Shown: in pieces, positions 1 through 12,628 of the stretch
Layout: every line of letters starts with the position of its first letter
How positions within the stretch are numbered: the first letter of the stretch is position 1
Assembly (NCBI GenBank): GCA_036971615.1
Contig: JAYKKR010000006.1
Location: 992,001-1,056,000, forward strand
Reading direction: 5' to 3'
Source: Amyloporia xantha
Taxonomy: Eukaryota > Basidiomycota > Agaricomycetes > Polyporales > Adustoporiaceae
Length of the DNA stretch: 64,000 nt
The notes under the pieces: generated by a model
The model's database searches: none
Told to the model about the DNA's origin: nothing
What the model saw: the letters and a program-made list of their open reading frames with translations, nothing else
Translations under genes and position numbers: made by a program

Positions 1-3000
1 ACGGGCGGCGACAGGAATGGTTGTGGAATGCAAATGTTGACGGAAAGGGGTGCTGAGGTTCGAGGAGGGAAACATAATCGACTCCTTGCTGAGTGGCATC
101 TGATTGTCTGGCCCAAGCCGGTCGGTATATTGATCGGCATATGCCAAGGCATAGCTGGTGAAGACGTCCAATATTTCACGATCTTGCTGACCCAAAACAC
201 GACGAGCATCTTCGGGTAGTGCGGGAAGTACAACCATCGAAGGAGATTTCTTGATCAACTCCTGGATATTCTGGTCTGCCGAATACGATTTAGGCACGTA
301 TCGACGACCGAAGAGGTGACACATCAAGAGAAGGAAGTCTCGACGGGCCATTAGTGTATCCTTTTGAGAACAGATTCGATGAATGACCCCCTGTCGGAAG
401 AGCGCTACCAATGCAATATTACTAGGCTCGGTGTAGTAGAGATGCGCAGCAATGCCGAACAGGTTAATTGCATTGCCCTCAGAATCCAAGAGTCCGGCAC
501 GTCTAAGGTAGTCGATGCTGAACCGCAGGAAGTGTAAGATCTGCTCTTTGCCAATATCCGACGTAGAACTCATGTGGGGGAGCCGTAGTAGACTTCGTAT
601 AGCAGAAGTGGCAAAAGGTGCATTATTCGAGCCCTGTAAAAGATTAAATAGACGCAAGACCATGGTGGTCGTGAGAGGCCAGTTGCTGCCAAGGGATGGT
701 AGTCGCGATACAACCAGCCTATGACATCGATCCATTGAGAGGCCAAAGAAGACGACCTTCCCTAACAGATCAAAACCGCGTCTTCCCGCTGAAATCATGA
801 CATTAGCAAAGAGGATCACATAGGTCGGCAAAATGAAACCTACCGCGGCCTGCACATTGTCGATACTACGGTGATGATATCAGAATTCGGCATTGTAAAA
901 TCCTATAATATTTAACACACCATTAGGGCAGTTAGAAATGGTGAGTCGCCGCAGAATACAGATGTCCTGGTAGGTGCATTGATACCTAAGGCCAAGGTGC
1001 CTGTGGATATTCGACTCGTTAGTATAATAAGGAACTGGCGAAGATAGCTGGCGCATACCAGTAGCGATAACGACCCTCAAGAAGCCCAATCGATAGAGAC
1101 TATAAATATAGATCATGAACATCTGAGCCTGCTTTGAACTGCTCAATACTTGCCTCTCCACTAGCGACCTGTAGCGCTTGTTCATGCCAGCATGGTGAAT
1201 GCCGATGCCCCTTCGGAGTGCAGTCAAAGCCCAGTTGGGCACGGCTCCCCATCGTGCCAGAGTACGAATCTCATCTTCCAGCTCTGTCTTGGAATAAGCA
1301 ATAGACACACCCGCGAACGAGAATTCTGGTGAAGGATCAGAAGGGTCGAATAGGCTTTCCCATGATGGGGCCTGTGAATCCGTAAATTGCGGTTCGTCGT
1401 TGTCTTTCTTTTGCCGAAGTTGTCTCTGGGCTTGACGCTCGCGATTTTTGGACTGGGACTGCCAACGTTCCCATTGTTGGAGCTTGCGCGCCCACTCAGG
1501 ACTGCTCTCACGCCATGCGGACTCTGCCTTTTCTAACTCGGTAAGGAGGATCTGTCCCATAACTTCACATCCTTTGCGGTCAAAGTTGAAGAGAATGGCC
1601 GGCTGGGCATTTCTTGAATTAGCGGAAAGCTAGGCTGCACGATAATATCACTCACCAAATCTCCACTTGCATGCAAATCTGACACGAGAAAGATCAAATT
1701 TTTCAAGAAGATTTGCGCGGACGGCACAGATTGAGCGTCAACGTGACTTAGGTCAGGGTCCACGAGGGAGCTTATGATGCGACTAAGCACAGAGGCTGGA
1801 TTCTGCGGATCAGAGACAGCTAAAAGATGCACAAGCTTGGCCTTTAACGCAGCCTCGTATCGAAGTACGTCCTTCTGCTTGAGGAAATTGACAGGAGGAT
1901 CCAAGAAAAACCGCGATGGATCTAACTCTTGGATGTCAAACGGAATTTCGTCGCGGAATGAATAGAACGCCTGAAAAAGGGACAAGCAATCCGACGCCTC
2001 AAGTGTGAAATCAGGAGGGAGCTCCTGTACTCCGAACGAAAGCATGCTGACAGGATGGAGAAACTTGAGATGGCCTGTATTCAAATGGGCAGATAGCCCT
2101 GTGTACGGTTCCAGTTTCGCTCTGGGAATGTAAAAGAACTTCCGCAGATGAGAGTATCTGTTCGGATAGTTGATAAAAGTATGACTGAAGCCGTGCGCTT
2201 CTTGGACAGATTGAAGCCAAGTGTTAAAGTTTTCGGGATGACCGATGGTCGCCGACAAACCGCTAAATATAGGTTAGCTACAGGGTGAAAGCTCTTGTTA
2301 AGGCCTATCCAATACGCACATGATTGGACACGGAGCGAGGAGAATTATCTGCTCCCAGACGGCTCCCCCTTGCTGCTGACCAATTGAATGGATTTCATCT
2401 AGGATAATACTGTTCAAGTGTCAGGGCACAATTATACCACTTGTTGAGGAAGTGTAAATCGTACCGTTTTATCCGTGGCGTCCATACTCGAGCAAGTGGA
2501 GGCGAGAGAAGCATGATGGCGAGCATTTCGGGAACTGTGACCAATATTTGGCAGTTTTGCGGATCATGAACACGATAATCCCTGGTATGAATTGCCCAGC
2601 AGCTCTCTATCAACAAGTGAGGTGAGGTTCATTCTGAGGACAACGGTGAGATATGGACTGACTCCCATTTAAATCCTTCCTAAACCGAGCATACACCTCA
2701 GCCGCAATTTGACTGACTAACGCTTTCGTCGGTGCCACGTAGACCAATATCCCATCATCGCTCGCTCTGAGAACCTGTTCCATAGCATAGTATGAAATGA
2801 ATGTTTTTCCCGCGCTAGTGGGAGCTAAGGGATCCCCCCAAACTCATGTCAGCGACAGGCCTGAGTCCGGAAATTCATCACCACTCACCAACGACAAGAA
2901 CCGACTGGTTGTCATCCAGACAGTCGAGAACTTTACGCTGCCAAGCATCGGGTTGGAAGGACACTCTTCTATCGGGTTGGCTGTCCATACTTCTGTCCAT

Positions 3001-5641
3001 ATATTCGCCGAAGAAACGCAACTGCCACACGACCGGATCTTCTTCTATGTGCATGAATTTGTGGACGGCTGATCCAGTTTTCGACTTCTGCAGTTTGACA
3101 AATTTGAAGCACAGGACTCGATCACTGTTGGCTTCATCTCGAGCAGCTTTGAGTTCGGGTGTGATAGTAGATAGACCTGTGACCGCAAGAACCCCATCAA
3201 GAATACGGAGGGCAGTAGGAAATAGTTCCTTCTGATCGTAAATTTCCTTGACTAGACGCAAAATGCGGACGACAGTCTGATTTCGGACTTCGCTGTCTTC
3301 ACGCTCCGTAGTTTCGATCCATCGAGTAAGCTCCAGATGGAGTCTGAAAAGGCGAAATTCCACCGAGAGCCAACCGCTCAGCGTGCGCTTATTGCGCTGG
3401 AGTTTGTCCATGGCTTCGATTTGCTGGTTTGTCGACTGCTGCAAGCAACCTTTCAACTGCTCCTGCCACCACGTCTGGTTAGAATCATCTTCCTTCAACT
3501 GTTTCTTGTCCATGTTGGCCTGTCGAATCTTGTCCGCAGCTGATAGACGTTCCGGCTTGCCCTTCTTGTTAGGCTTGACCGCGCGCGCCTGCATTACCAT
3601 CAGTACAGGTATACGAACAATGCAAGCAATGCGGTCACCTCAATCATACGCGCATCTGAGTTGTGCTTCGAGCTTGAAGCACGAGACCGGGTGGACAGTA
3701 TGACCATCCTTACCAGTGGAATGCCGAATGCGCCTTGTAAGGTCTGGGCCTGCCACTCCATCGTTGCCATAAAGCGCTGATCGCTACGAAGCTTTCGGCG
3801 CCGTTGGCGCTCATCCATGGGCTGAAACTCCTCGCCACCAAGATGGGGAGGAAGAATAGAGCGACGGTTGTTGTGCCAATGATAGACGTCGGTGAACACC
3901 GTTTTGAAGTCCATTTGAGACTGTGATAGGGTTGCATCCTGCTCATCAGCGTCTATGCGTACTGACGCCAGCTCCTCGTTGAAAAGTGGGTGCTCAAACG
4001 GAAGTAGACTGAGGCGCTTTTTTGTGGCCACAGTGGAGATGTGCATATTGGGCGAAGATGGAAAGCGACTGGCAAAACTTGAAAGGTCGACAGGCGGGAG
4101 TTCCAGAGAAGACCAAAGAGCCTCCAGTTGCAACCCGATATTCTCGCCAAGTAATACACGTAGAGATGTATCAGGTTGTGCAACGAGGAAATTGATCAAA
4201 GTTAGGTACACGCGTCCATCGACGTCAAGACGGTCCGATTGCGAAAGAATTGCCTCCAGCGAGACGAACACGCCCGGAAGAAAAGAGCTGAGGAGGTCCT
4301 TGGTGAGCTCAGAATTTGAACGCTCTAGGCTTCTGGCTCGTGCCTCCAAAGACAGTGTTGGAACAACAAGAAGATGGGCAACGAAGATGAAAAGTAGATC
4401 TTGTCCGAAAGTCGGGCTAAGACAGCGAGACGAAAGCACTTCCTTGATGAATACTTTCAACCATCCCTCTTGACTAGGAGGTTGCAGGCGCTGTGGTGTC
4501 AAGGCCGCCAAAGAGACCGCCGGAATCCCACGTCTGGTGTGGCTTTCCTGGGCTTCCAGCGACCTGATTGCCACACTGCTTGCAACCCACACGGCATCAT
4601 CCAGGCGCTTTCGAGCATCGCGATCATGTCGCTGCTCATACACAAACGACATAATCTAGTGTGTACCATGTAAGTGAAACGAAAACAATCGGCAACAGAC
4701 TACGTACCTTCGAATCGCGATACTCGGCACCTTGTAGTAACGACACGGAGCAACCTTGCGACAGAAGGTCGAAGATAAAGACACGCTGAGTCAATATACG
4801 TTCGGCAGTGAAGGCCAAACTGTCGTTGGAAAGTGTTCCTCCGTCGTTTGTCATGACGAACATGGGCTGACACAGGTAGTCAGCTAAAATCCACACTTGA
4901 ACATTCGTAACTACCTTAGTACTACTCAGGTATTTTAGCCATCGAGGATCAGCGAGGTCGTCAAACAAATGAATGGTGATGTCCAGCAGATGCAGATGTT
5001 TGTACATCATTGCACGCGCTAGCATGCGCGAGGCTACAACGAATTCACGGGAACCAATCCCCGACGTTGAGTGACGGTTATCTATATGCGATGTTGTCAG
5101 TAATGAAGTGTAAATAGAACTACAAAGATATTTAGACCTCGCCAGAATACAATCTCAAAGGACGCAGACCGCGTCTTGAATTCACTCAAAATGTGTTCGA
5201 GAGACCATAAGGCGTGCAAGCCTTGGAAGCTTGGGTCTGTGAAAAGCACAACTTTAGCGTCGTGCTTGGGACGTGTCTCGCAACGATGGACGTACCATCG
5301 ATACGTCCTAACGCCAGTAGCGGATCATTGAGAACTTGCTGAAAAAGTGCTTCACCTGCATATCGAGTCAGCTATCATACAAAGATATGATAATTAGAAA
5401 AACTATAGTCGACGTTACCATCGATGATGAACAACTCAGTTCCAGCATAATCTCCAATCAGATCCATCCATCTGCTCCTTCGCGTTGTATGAAAATACCA
5501 CGTCTCGTCAAGATATTTTAGAGCTTGGCGTGGGTCAGAGTGCTTCGGAAGAGACGACGAGGTCGTCTCGGCCGCATCGTCGAATCCATCTAAATCCATA
5601 TTACTCATGGTAACAGGAGAGATGGGGTGCGAGGACGTCAA
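1..5641 (-). CDS. DDX60-like Ski2-family DExD/H-box helicase, C-terminus cut by window edge
   Basis: Multi-exon gene running off the left edge. Exon 1 encodes an acidic N-terminus and ends in FIIDG; exons 2-4 (5296-5355, 5138-5236, from 5081 down) follow by clean GT-AG splicing. Helicase motifs appear in order: [10 protein letters not shown] (Q-like region, about 2905), APTSAGKT (Walker A, about 2810-2830), DEIH (about 2390-2400), SAT (about 2250), [13 protein letters not shown] (about 1170-1210), VIATG joined across an intron to [10 protein letters not shown] (about 1000-1090), and QCAGRA joined to GRRGFDLLG (motif VI, about 780-850). The open frame from about 760 to 1 matches the region after the helicase core in DDX60. 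[10 protein letters not shown] and the long N-terminal region before the helicase are typical of DDX60 rather than Ski2 or Mtr4. ATP-dependent RNA helicase activity is inferred; animal DDX60 assists antiviral RNA sensing, while the fungal role is not known to me. Start is the ATG at 5641 or a nearby one at about 5605. Confidence 0.88.
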
Positions 5642-6566
5642 GAGCGCAGGTCTGTGGTTTTATATGACTGCGCATGATTCCACCGCTTCCAAACCTTGCA
5701 ATTAGCCGAACACGTTGTCGAAGTTCTTCGACGGAAGTAGTTGGCTTGCCGACACGAGTTGTTTGATGCTGTGGATCCCAGCCAAAAGCCACTGCGCTTA
5801 GGTGCAGCTCGCAAAATGGTATAGAAATCGGATCGAAATAGGCACACAAGAAATGGACAGATATCAAAGAACATTGTAAGTTTTCCTGGCTAAATCAATT
5901 CAAGTCACCTTCGTTCAACTGTCTCAACAGGACTCACATTCAAATTTCAGAGCTTTAGAGATGAAATCTCTCAAGTCGAATGCATCAGTTCAAAGTAGTT
6001 GACGCATGAGGGTAGTGTGTAGACTTTTAGGCGTCCAGGTGCACCTGCTAGCGTACATAGTAATTTTAATTAGTGGCATACATTGGTCGTCGACCCGGCT
6101 CAATCCGGCCCGCCTCCTTTGAGCGGTAGTGCTGTCTCGACTCTCAGCCTTGTCTGGTACTAAGTAACCAAAATTGCTACTCTTTTAATTTGCTTTACCG
6201 CACCTAGACCGCCTATCTCATGGTATGCAATGTAATCGGACGCTTATTAGTAGCAAGAAGTCATAAGCATGCTGTGCGAGATCGCGGTATGTGTCAATGG
6301 GAACACGACTCGCCAGGAATTTCGGAGCTGACGCGAGCCACACTCTAGAATTTGTCACATTCATAATTCGGATACAAGGCAGTCTCGCCAGAATCATCAT
6401 AGGCAACGTGATCATGAACGCGGGATGGTACTTATTTCTCCTCCGTTCCAGTCAACGGGATTCCATATCGATAACAGAGCTTGACCGGGACCCGGACCGC
6501 CTCCACTCAATATAAGACGGGACTCCGAATGCACTGTCCTTACTCTTGCGCTCACGACCTGTACCA
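5642..6566. promoter_or_regulatory. Divergent intergenic region between the helicase and the aldo-keto reductase
   Basis: About 0.9 kb between two divergently transcribed genes. Short open frames here have no recognisable domain. It presumably holds both promoters and the helicase 5' UTR. The sequence ATATAAGAC at about 6510, some 57 bases before the reductase start, is a possible TATA-like site. Confidence 0.4.
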
Positions 6567-8017
6567 ATGTCGTCTCTCAAGGTAAAGCTCAACAACGGCG
6601 TAGAGATTCCAATTCTCGGCCTTGGTAAGTCTTGGACTTCCATTGCAGCAGTCGCAAATTGATACACAGTACCCGCAGGAACCTGGCAATCGAAGCCCAA
6701 TGAAGTAACAAACGCAGTGGAATACGCTCTCAAGGAGGTTGGCTACAGACACATTGATTGCGCATGGTATCTATTATCACGTACTTGTACCTGTCGCATT
6801 ACTCATCGCATGCGAACCAGGGCGTACGGAAATGAGAAGGAAGTCGGAGAAGGCATACGCAAGGCCGGCGTGCCGCGTTCTGAGGTTTTCGTGAGTGTCT
6901 GCTAGGATTTGTAGTCATATTGTCATCTGAATCGGAACTAGATCACGAGCAAATTGTGGTGTTCTCACCACCACCGAGTCGAGGCAGCTCTCGATGAGTC
7001 TCTCACCAATCTCGGTACTGACTATCTAGACTGTAAGTCCCGCCCACGAGTATGAAACGTATCCTCATTGACTTGCCCATAGTGTATTTGGTCCATTGGC
7101 CAATTCACTTGAATCCCAATGGTAACGATCCGAAGTTCCCAACGCGCCCTGATGGCACTCGTGATGTTCTTCTCGATTGGAAACTCAAAGACACGTGGGC
7201 TCAAATGGAGGATGTCCTGAAGAAGGGTCCGTTTTTTTGACTTCTATCACGATTTATGGGAGATCCTGATATCATTGATGCAGGGAAAGTCAAAGCGATC
7301 GGAGTTTCCAACTTCTCAGAAAGAGTACTCGAACAAGAGATCCTACCTTACGCCACCGTGGTTCCGGCAGTCAATCAGGTATGTGATCGCATGCTTGAGG
7401 TGCAGATGGATTCCCGTATTGATGTTCCGATAGTTGGAGATACATCTTTATAACCCGCAGCACAAGCTCCTGGCGTACCTCAAGTCGAAGGGGATCGTCC
7501 CCCAGGCATACTCTCCGCTCGGCTCGACCAACTCGCCTCTGCTCAGTGATGAGACCGCCTCGGAAATCGCGAGTAAATATGAGCTACAGCCGTCAGATGT
7601 TCTGCTTGGCTATCTGGGTAAGTAATCTTATGTTGCATTGACCATGCTTCGTGATACATCTTCTATCTTCTATCTTTATAGTGGCCAAGGACATTGTCAC
7701 CCTCCCGAAGTCCGTCACACCCTCGCGCATCGAATCAAACTACAAGGGTGCTTTGGCGGCTGCTTCCAAGCTTACCAAAGCGGACATCGAAAAGCTAGAC
7801 GGCGTCGCGGTATCAGGAAAGCAGAAACGGTCAGTCATTTGCGATTCCGCATTACTTAGATTTCTGTATATTGACGTCATGTTCTCGTGCCCTTTATGCA
7901 GACTGATCGCGCCGCCATGGGGTAGGTTCTACAGCTTGATCTTATATGTGAACCAATCACTGATCGACAATGTTCGGAACTTCAGGCGTCGACCTTGGTT
8001 TCGAAAATTGGCCTTGA
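6567..8017 (+). CDS. Aldo-keto reductase
   Basis: Joining the exons by GT-AG splicing gives a protein of about 310 residues, the usual length of the family. It starts [15 protein letters not shown] followed by LGLGTWQS. The catalytic tetrad is visible: Asp and Tyr in HIDCAWAYGNE (assembled across the intron starting at 6765), Lys in SKLW and His in LVHWP. Further family motifs are [21 protein letters not shown] and [10 protein letters not shown], which contacts the NADP phosphate. The end is [13 protein letters not shown] and a TGA at 8015. Expected activity is NAD(P)H-dependent reduction of aldehydes or ketones in the cytosol; the substrate cannot be told. The gene is divergent from the helicase and convergent with the methyltransferase. 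At least seven short introns are needed, all with clean frames. Confidence 0.92.
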
Positions 8018-8393
8018 GAGCGGTAGCGTTGGATGACAGACAGTGTATAAATAGAAAGAAGACCATGTCCCAGGTTGTATCTTATCAGTTCCGGTGCGCA
8101 TGCTTTCATGCTCGTCTTGGTGGCGTGGGCTCGTATTGGAGTGATGTCGAAGTGACAGTAGGGGGTTCATATAAAATCCGTTCAGAGGTGTTGATGCCAT
8201 ACAGAAATAATTGAAGCTTGAGCACGGGGATACCGTTGTTACGATGAGCCGTCAGCCATGGGTACAACACAACGCGGGTGCAGGAAGAGATTAGTTGACA
8301 TCGGTACTCTGACGTTTTCCTGAAACGAGTATGACAATGCGTACAACGCTAAGACCTAAAGGAATGACCAGCATGCAAATACGATAACACATA
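8018..8393. other. Convergent intergenic spacer
   Basis: 376 bases between the convergent 3' ends of the reductase and the methyltransferase-like gene. It should hold both 3' UTRs. No gene seen. Confidence 0.5.
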
Positions 8394-9173
8394 TCAGAAG
8401 ATGTACGGAACCATCCTGTAAGGTACTTTCTTCGCCCACTCGTCCCACTGCTCCCCAAAGCGCTTCCGCAGGAGTGCATCCTCCAAGGACGTACGAGCCG
8501 TGATGGTCACAGTCCCATAGACGACGAACGCGACATACAGCCACGCAGCGACCTGGCCCCACACCGTCTCCAAGACCCGGCACTCTTTCAGCCAAGCTCC
8601 GGGACTGGCGTAGCTCAGGCCGAGGCCGACACAGCAGGCGATGCCAGCAGTGTAACTGGGATGACGGACGTACGAGTATGGCCCCTCGGTGACGAGCTGG
8701 TGGTCATCGCGGATGGTAACCTCGTAGGTGAAGAATCGACCGAGAGTGCGGTAGCACTGGTAGCGGATGAAGCCGCCAAGAGCCGCGAAGCCGCAGCCTA
8801 CTAGGAATAGTGGGGAGAATCCGATCCTGTCGGCAAGGGGGATTGGGCCACGGACCAGCGACTCAAGTATTTTCTGTGAGAGAGGGTGGGAGGGGAATTT
8901 ATTTGCAAGTATCACAGAAATCTCTAGTAGGGCCCCCGAGCACATGAGCAGCTGTATTGTATGAATTTGTCATGACAGGAACTGCACGGTGAGATCTGCG
9001 GTACACACCTTGAAGCTTCCGGTGTAAATTCTGGCGATCGACGAGAAGATCCGCTCGAAGGTAGAGACTTCCTTCGCGCGTTCAGTCGCCGGTACCTTCG
9101 GCTGGGGAGGGGTCAAAGCAGCATAGGTGCCCAACGCACCCACGCAGAGAAAGGGTATTTTAAGGAGGGACAT
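8394..9173 (-). CDS. Isoprenylcysteine carboxyl methyltransferase (ICMT)-like membrane protein
   Basis: Two exons, 9009-9173 and 8394-8951, joined by a 57-nt GT-AG intron, give about 240 residues. The ATG at 9173 gives MSLLKIPFLCVGALGTYAA, a hydrophobic first helix; an in-frame ATG at 9242 would add 23 residues and is less typical. The C-terminal half has the ICMT signature VTEGPYSYVRHPSYTAG, two further hydrophobic stretches, and the final block LRKRFGEQWDEW followed by VPYRMVPYIF. The family methylates the carboxyl group of prenylated cysteine in CaaX proteins (Ras/Rho GTPases, lipopeptide mating pheromones) in the ER membrane using S-adenosylmethionine. Agaricomycetes often have several paralogs, so this need not be the housekeeping enzyme. 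Confidence 0.88.
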
Positions 9174-10360
9174 TACGATGACAAGAGTGAAAGGCGACCA
9201 ATATAGGGCCCTGGGGACGGGTCGTGGATGGCAAACTTTCACGGTGCGGGCAGTTTATACGTGTTGCCGGCAATCATCTTCGTAAACAGCTTTGCGTACT
9301 CCATTGCATCTAGGCCTGCGGTAGGCACTTCGAAACATACCTTCGATTTTGTCCGCACCTTCGAAACCGCCTAGCGCAGGTCCGAATAATTTTACCGGCA
9401 TGGTTGATGGCGTCTTGACCATCACTGATGCGAAGGTAATCCACAATCCAGACTCATATGACCAGCGTCCTGGTACCAAAGCATGTTAGCTTTCCACAGA
9501 ATTGCTTTAACCGCAATGCACGGATTCAAGTGACGTACAAGCCGATCTGCTGCAGCAGTAAGCGGTCTGACGTCGACGACCTATCAGGCGCCGCATAGGG
9601 TACTGTACTAAGTATTATCAGAATAAAAGTCAGAGTGAATGTAATGGGGCTGGGGCCGGCGGCCGCCACTGGCTAATATTTGCTGAGACCGCCTACGAAG
9701 ATATTGGACGACTTTCCATGAGAGTTCGCAGCTCTACACTGCTACCGATGTCATTGTGGTCTCGTACCCAGACGGTATATGTCGCACCCTACCACCGCAC
9801 ATGAACCTGTGCGGTGGGGTTCATGTGCGGTGGTGGGGTGCGACCCGGGCCGACCCCTGCCGGCTGGGTACGAGACCATGTCAATGGGACGTCCACCACT
9901 AGGTGCCCTGTGATCGCCGGTCGATCCTATTCAAATCCTATTAGTGGTATCGTAGTGGTTGACAACGCCACTAGAATACACCGGATCTGCCAATGGGGCG
10001 GAATTCTCCCACTGGGGACACCTGCTTTACAGCGTTTTTCCGCGCAGGCGTCCGATTCGGCGAATATGCATTCCCTAAGGTTCTGAAGCCTGAGACGGTG
10101 GGTGTACTTAGTATAGTATGCTTCACCGTACATTCGGCACACCCCACAAGTCGGCAGCCCCTTTCATGGTAAAGTTTCTGGTCGAAAATGCGCATCAGGT
10201 GATGAAGTTCCGCGAGAAAGTGCGATATCCGAATGGGGAGTGAGGCACCTAGATTAGATTAGACGAAGTTACCGGAACAGATCCCTCATCGCTTTCCGTT
10301 ACTCCGGTCTCTGTTCTCGTCCACGACCATTGAAGATCCAGGATCCTACAGAACACGACC
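9174..10360. other. Intergenic region with a palindromic insertion
   Basis: About 1.2 kb between the divergent methyltransferase and HAD phosphatase genes. Open frames here are short and unrecognised. It holds the inverted repeat at 9750-9886 and presumably both promoters. Confidence 0.4.
9750..9886. repeat. Imperfect hairpin, MITE-like
   Basis: Outer arms GGTCTCGTACCCAG (about 9758-9771) and CTGGGTACGAGACC (9864-9877) flank inner arms GCACCCTACCACCGCACAT (9784-9802) and ATGTGCGGTGGTGGGGTGC (about 9823-9841). The whole piece would fold back on itself. This shape is typical of a small non-autonomous element, but no target duplication was resolved. Confidence 0.5.
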
Positions 10361-11653
10361 ATGGCCAGCGAAATCGCGCCAGAGAGTACGCTACCATACC
10401 CGCCCATTCACAAGGACAAGAAATTCGTGGTTCTCTCCGATTGGTTGGTTGGTTCTTCGCACATGCCTCCGGGCAGCTTCCCTCTCATAAGCACGATGGG
10501 CACACCTGTCTGCCCATCGTGATCTTCATGCTTTTGCTGGACGTGTTGCCTGAACGGCGTTTACAGGGATGGCACGATCACGACGCGCGATTCCAATGAC
10601 TGTGAGTGTTTGTTTCACATCTGGGCATGGTCAGGACGTCGGTTCACTGCAGTGCATGCCGAAGAGGCTCGATGGAGAACATCCCATTTGACCTGTCTAT
10701 TTAGACGAGGAGCATATGAGCTGATGCTTCCACACTGCAGATATGACCGATGAACTCGGATTCGGTAGAGAGAAGCGTAGAGAGCTCAACCTCGCGACTC
10801 TCACCGGCGAAGTGACGTTCAGGTGAGCATGCAGGTTCTTGCATCACGCCAACTCGGACAACTAAGCACTGTAATCCAGAGACTCGTTCCGAGAGATGCT
10901 AGAGAGCGTGGTCGCTAACGGACATACGTTTGACGAATGCAAGGAAGAGCTGAAGAAGAGTCCGTGACATCCGTATCCCCTCCGTTCTTCAGTTGACATT
11001 GTGGTTTGGCTTATACAGACATCAAGCTCGATCCTGGATTTAAGCAGTTTTATCAGTACTGCGAGGCCACCGATATCCCCGTCGTCATCATCTCGAGGTA
11101 AGTCTATAGAAGCTCGTCTAATTGTCACAGCTGACAAGTCATGACAGTGGCATGGCTCCTCTCATCCGCGCTGTGCTCTCGAACCTCATCGGTGAGGAGG
11201 ACGCGGCGAAGATCGAGATTGTCTCGAACGAGGTGATCACACATCCCAACGGCAAATGGGAGATCCAGTACCGCCACCCGTCGAGGTGAGCACCGCCTTT
11301 CACTTTTTCTACTGGCTGTGCCGGCCCCAGTTTCGCTAAGACACGTTCGTGGTACCTACAGCGGCTTCGGTCACGACAAGAGCCAGGCGATCCTTCCGTA
11401 CCGTGCCCTGCCAGACCCGCCGACAATCTTCTTTTTCGGAGACGGTGTGTCCGACATGTCGGCGGCGCGGCATGCAGACGTGCTGTTTGTCAAGCAGAAG
11501 GGCGACGGCGAGAACGACCTCGCGGCGTATTGCACACGTGAAGGCATCCCGCACATTCTGTTCGAGGACTTTAGCCGGGCACTGATTGTGGTGAAGAGTG
11601 TCGTAGAGGGCAAGCTGACTGTCCGGGAGGCGTTGGCACTCGGAAGGGCTTAA
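10361..11653 (+). CDS. HAD-superfamily phosphatase (phosphoserine phosphatase / MtnX-like group)
   Basis: Six exons are joined by short introns. The product starts MASEIAPESTLPYPPIHKDK and reads VVLSDWDGTITTRDSND after the first splice; this is HAD motif I with nucleophile Asp and acid-base Asp. Motif II is IPVVIISSGM, and motif III plus the metal-binding motif IV lie in FFFGDGVSDMSAARHADV. About 250 residues, as expected for the PSPase-like fungal group that includes yeast YNL010W. It should hydrolyse a small phosphomonoester in the cytosol; the substrate is not known. Two donors are non-consensus (GTTGGT after the first exon, GTCCGT after LKK), but both restore a continuous frame. It converges with the S13 gene. 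Confidence 0.88.
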
Positions 11654-12053
11654 CTGGATGATCTTTGCATAGAACATGCACCGGACATCGCTCTAGAATT
11701 AGAGAAGGGAATTGAAGAAAGGATTTGCGCTCCATATATTGGGGTTCCTTTGTGTACCTAATACCATGTACTTCATGTGCAATGCAGTGTCAACGCAAAT
11801 CTGTAAATAAATGTTGCGTTTCGTTGCAGTAGCACTACCTTCCGAGAAGGGTATTATACCGAAGCACATAGGCTACCTAAGTCTGAAGCGCAACGTCACT
11901 CACAACGGACCGAGATTCAGAGAGAAAGTGCATAGCCTTAATTTTGCGATAGCGTCATGTAACAAGGCAATATACCATATAGCAGAACCGTCTGACGGAC
12001 CACTCCACCTGCCGCCCGAGCCTCCTCAACCTAATCTGTACAACACAGCAAGC
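11654..12053. other. Convergent intergenic spacer
   Basis: 400 bases between the convergent phosphatase and S13 genes, fitting two 3' UTRs. The open frame starting at 11811 crosses into S13 antisense and is not a gene. Confidence 0.5.
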
Positions 12054-12628
12054 TCATGCAATGAGGGTCGACGCCGTCGCCGAATCGTACTTGAACGTTG
12101 GCGGGATCTGCTGCTTCGTCTTGTAGTAGCGGGCGAGACGGTGGATACGCGACTCGATCAAGATGAGACGGAACTTCGAGTCCTTGTCCTTGCGGTTGGT
12201 CTCGAGGTGCTTGCGGACGGCGACCGCCTTTTTCACGAGATGCCAGAGGTCCTCGGGGATCTGTGGTGCCAGACCTGTACACAGGAGGTCAGATCGGACA
12301 GAGGGCAAATAAGGTGGGACGACAGACCGCTGGACTTGAGGATACGGAGGATCTTGTTACCGGTGACGAAGCGCACTTGGGGGATACCGTGCGAGTCACG
12401 GAGGGTAACACCAATCTGCGAGGGCGTGAGACCCTTGCGGGCGAGTTTCGCGATGTGCTCTACGACATCGTCGGGAGTGGTCTTGAGCCAGGAGGGGGGT
12501 GCGCGGCGGTAGGGGAGGGCAGAGGACGCTGATCATGGCAGAATGTTGATTTGAGAACACCTGTGGGTTAAATCGACGAAAGCTGAAGACGTACAAATGC
12601 CCTTTCCGGGAGCGTGCATACGACCCAT
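12054..12628 (-). CDS. rps13: 40S ribosomal protein S13 (uS15)
   Basis: Exons 12596-12628, 12328-12528 and 12054-12274 give a 151-residue protein, the standard eukaryotic length. It begins [20 protein letters not shown] and continues with [45 protein letters not shown] and [17 protein letters not shown]. It is a core small-subunit protein. The gene is divergent from S6, with 378 bases between the starts, so co-regulation from a shared promoter is likely. Confidence 0.97.

Noticed and set aside
2878..3235. Plus-strand frames opposite the helicase gene
   Set aside because: They are antisense shadows of the helicase exons, whose motifs and splice sites are clear on the minus strand.
9255..9479. 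Minus-strand frame of 74 codons upstream of the methyltransferase
   Set aside because: No recognisable domain, and the methyltransferase is complete without it.
11336..11677. Minus-strand frame of 113 codons over the HAD phosphatase
   Set aside because: It is a shadow of the phosphatase exon that carries FGDGVSD on the plus strand.
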